Shown in pieces: positions 13,655 through 15,407 of a stretch of DNA of 15,407 nucleotides (the first letter of the stretch is position 1; every line of letters starts with the position of its first letter). Both the position numbers and the translations under genes were made by a program. Under the pieces are notes generated by a model that was not told where the DNA came from, did not search any database, and was given only the letters and a program-made list of their open reading frames with translations. Source of the stretch: Spirochaetota bacterium. GTDB taxonomy: Bacteria; Spirochaetota; UBA12135; COTS27; JAFLEE01. The stretch is from contig JAFLEE010000102.1 of NCBI GenBank assembly GCA_017302015.1, positions 1 through 15,407 of the forward strand, given 5' to 3'.

Positions 13655-15407
13655 AGTGCATTTTCCCGTCGGGACGTTTTTCGAGGAAGAGGTCGAGGCC
13701 GTAGGCGCTCTCCCATTGGGCGGGATAGGTGCCGCGTTCCAGGCGTTTCCCGCGGGCCCGCACGGCGGCCGATGGAATCAGGTAGCGGTTCAAAAAATCA
13801 TCCTCCATGGCGAGGGCGAAACGGGCGCTCCACGCGCCGTCTTTGCTCGTGGCCTTCGGAATGAGGAAGCGAAACCCCTCCGCCAGGATCCGGCCGTTGG
13901 AAAGAGCGATGCCCTCCGCAGGCGACCAAGCGGCTTCCCCGGAAGCTTCTTGGATGAAATCTTCCTGGCTTTTGAGCGAAGATACCAGGGGGGAGGACCA
14001 GAGTTTGTCCTGGAGGGAAGTTCGGTCCAGATGCCAGGAGGACCGATTGGAAAAAAGACCGCCCCATCCGCTAAGGCCCCGGGAAGAAAAATGCGCCCAA
14101 GCATCGATGGCGAGGGTCCCGGTGACCGTGCCCCTTTCCTCCGGATGGAGGCGCTTCCAAAGGTCCTCAACCAGGGCTTCTCCGCTTTGTAAGCGCAGTT
14201 CTCCTGAATCCGAATCGCGATGATAGGCGAGGGAGCCTGAGAGAGGACTTCGCTTCCACATCCCCGAGAACCGCCCGACGGTGAACGAAGGCGCTTTCCA
14301 CTCCCAATCCCCTTCAATCCCGTGGACCCATTCATCTTTCCAACGAAGACTTTCGAGGCGGCAATTGCCGTAAAACATCGGCCAAGGAACCTTTGGACCC
14401 GCCACGCCCGACGCGGGGGGCGCGCCCAATAGGCCCAGATCGATTTCCCTAAGGTCCAGATGCAATTCCCAAGCCTTCCAAGGGGGCTTGGCGCTAAACC
14501 GGAGCCGTCCCTCCCCTTTGCCGATGCCGAGGCCCGAGAGCACGCCCTCGAGCGAGGTACCATCCCACGCTAAATCCACGCTTTTACTGCGCAGGGGGAC
14601 TTTCACGAACGGCAAACTACTTTCGAGATCCTCCCCATGGGCCGTCACATGGAGGCTCTTCCCCACCAGGTCCGCATCCAGGCTGAGTCGGCCCAGGCGC
14701 CTCGGCCCCCACACCACGTTTTCCCACACCGTATCGGAGAGCGTAAGCGATTCGAGCCCCCCGCCCGTGTCGAGGGAAAATTTGGCCGTCGCCCGCCCGC
14801 CTTCCCAGTCGAACCTCACGAGGCCCGAGCCCCCGCGATGCCAGGCGCCGGTTAGTTTCCAGTCGAGCCTTCCCGGAAGAACCCCGAAGGTTTCGTAGCC
14901 CTCGAGCCGCCCGGAATCGCTTTTCACCTCGAGGCCCCCGCGCGGGTCACGCCGGAGTTTGCCGCGGCCCTTTATCTTCCCGAAACCGAGGCTTCCCTCC
15001 AGGCTCCAAAGCGCTTCCTGCTTTCCCCAATCGCCCTCGGCTTCGAGGCGAAGCCCCCCGCCCTCCCCGCGCACGGCGCCCCGTAGCCGATCATCCACCC
15101 ACGCATCCAGGCGCACAGGGTTTCCAGCCATCCGCATCTCGAGGCGGGAGACCTCGAGTCGCCAGCCCAAGAATTGGGAGAGGATCGGCCGCCCCGTCTG
15201 GCGCCACTTGGTCCCGGGTTCCTTCACCCATGCGTCCAGGTTGGACCAGACGGGTTCGGGACGGGCCGCGTGGAGGTTCAAATCGAGGCGCGGCTTTCCG
15301 ACCCAATGGGGATGGATCCCCAATTCAACCGTCGGCGCCTGCAGCAGGCGCCGCCCGCGCCAATCGATCTGCGCCCCGGTGAAGGTGAGATGCCCCCGCC
15401 CCATCTC
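13641..15407 (-). CDS. AsmA-like envelope protein (5' end cut by window edge)
   Basis: The minus frame is open from the right edge to TAA at 13641, giving about 588 visible codons; the true start lies outside. The visible part is rich in alternating hydrophobic/polar strands, with many Trp and Gly residues and short repeated beta-like units such as GRLDWKLTGAWHRGG and GRLRFSAKP. The C-terminal part has a GTVTGTLAIDAWAHFSSRG stretch, followed by WSSPLVSSL. This resembles the C-terminal repeats of AsmA/TamB-type bridge-like lipid-transfer proteins, which sit in the inner membrane and reach into the periplasm. I infer that role; no membrane anchor is visible because the N-terminus is missing. 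It overlaps the fusion gene by 14 bases, so the two are probably one operon. Confidence is high for a real gene and moderate for the family. Confidence 0.72.
   Translation of the reverse strand, partial: EMGRGHLTFTGAQIDWRGRRLLQAPTVELGIHPHWVGKPRLDLNLHAARPEPVWSNLDAWVKEPGTKWRQTGRPILSQFLGWRLEVSRLEMRMAGNPVRLDAWVDDRLRGAVRGEGGGLRLEAEGDWGKQEALWSLEGSLGFGKIKGRGKLRRDPRGGLEVKSDSGRLEGYETFGVLPGRLDWKLTGAWHRGGSGLVRFDWEGGRATAKFSLDTGGGLESLTLSDTVWENVVWGPRRLGRLSLDADLVGKSLHVTAHGEDLESSLPFVKVPLRSKSVDLAWDGTSLEGVLSGLGIGKGEGRLRFSAKPPWKAWELHLDLREIDLGLLGAPPASGVAGPKVPWPMFYGNCRLESLRWKDEWVHGIEGDWEWKAPSFTVGRFSGMWKRSPLSGSLAYHRDSDSGELRLQSGEALVEDLWKRLHPEERGTVTGTLAIDAWAHFSSRGLSGWGGLFSNRSSWHLDRTSLQDKLWSSPLVSSLKSQEDFIQEASGEAAWSPAEGIALSNGRILAEGFRFLIPKATSKDGAWSARFALAMEDDFLNRYLIPSAAVRARGKRLERGTYPAQWESAYGLDLFLEKRPDGKMHYELR

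Noticed and set aside
1-15407. CRISPR arrays, insertion sequences, phage or defence genes
   Set aside because: No regularly spaced repeats, terminal inverted repeats, transposase motifs or defence-type gene clusters seen on reading both strands; the window is core-gene dense.

Overview
This is a bacterial chromosomal window of high GC content, densely packed with core and housekeeping genes. Both ends cut through a gene. The gene set points to a Gram-negative-type organism: an AsmA-like envelope protein, a class A PBP most like PBP1b, a PseG/SpsG-like surface-sugar enzyme, and a small (about 103 nt) 4.5S-type SRP RNA without an Alu domain. A GatC subunit implies the tRNA-dependent transamidation route to Gln-tRNA and/or Asn-tRNA. 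I cannot name the phylum from this window. I see no phage, transposon, integrase, CRISPR array or toxin-antitoxin genes.

Layout. (1) Positions 1-1570, minus strand: a compact unit of a sigma70-type promoter, tRNA-Ser(GGA), SRP RNA, then dnaX (3' end beyond the left edge). (2) Positions 1557-6193, plus strand: a Rep-like superfamily 1 DNA helicase followed by the DEAH-type helicase HrpB. (3) Positions 6231-9879, minus strand: a three-gene operon joined by two ATGA overlaps, encoding a bifunctional class A penicillin-binding protein, alanine racemase and an unrecognised 124-residue protein. (4) Positions 9926-11837, plus strand: nadA (quinolinate synthase), an Smr-domain protein and gatC. (5) Positions 11861-15407, minus strand: an AsmA-like protein cut by the right edge, overlapping by 14 bases a 597-residue fusion of a PseG/SpsG-like domain with a zinc-ribbon SAM methyltransferase.

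How the genes relate. PBP and Alr both serve peptidoglycan: Alr makes D-alanine for the stem peptide and the PBP polymerises and cross-links strands. The tRNA/SRP/dnaX unit joins translation, membrane targeting and replication genes, an arrangement also known elsewhere. The last two genes probably act in envelope or surface-glycan biogenesis.

The most unusual signals are in the expression sequences and domain architecture rather than in a new gene cluster. Six of ten assigned starts have CCC directly before the ATG, and only gatC has a recognisable Shine-Dalgarno sequence. Both divergent junctions (near 1545 and 9895) carry overlapping back-to-back -10 elements. A perfect 16-base inverted repeat sits between pbp and nadA. 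The 597-residue fusion protein is the most unusual gene product. I found no convincing new multi-gene system.
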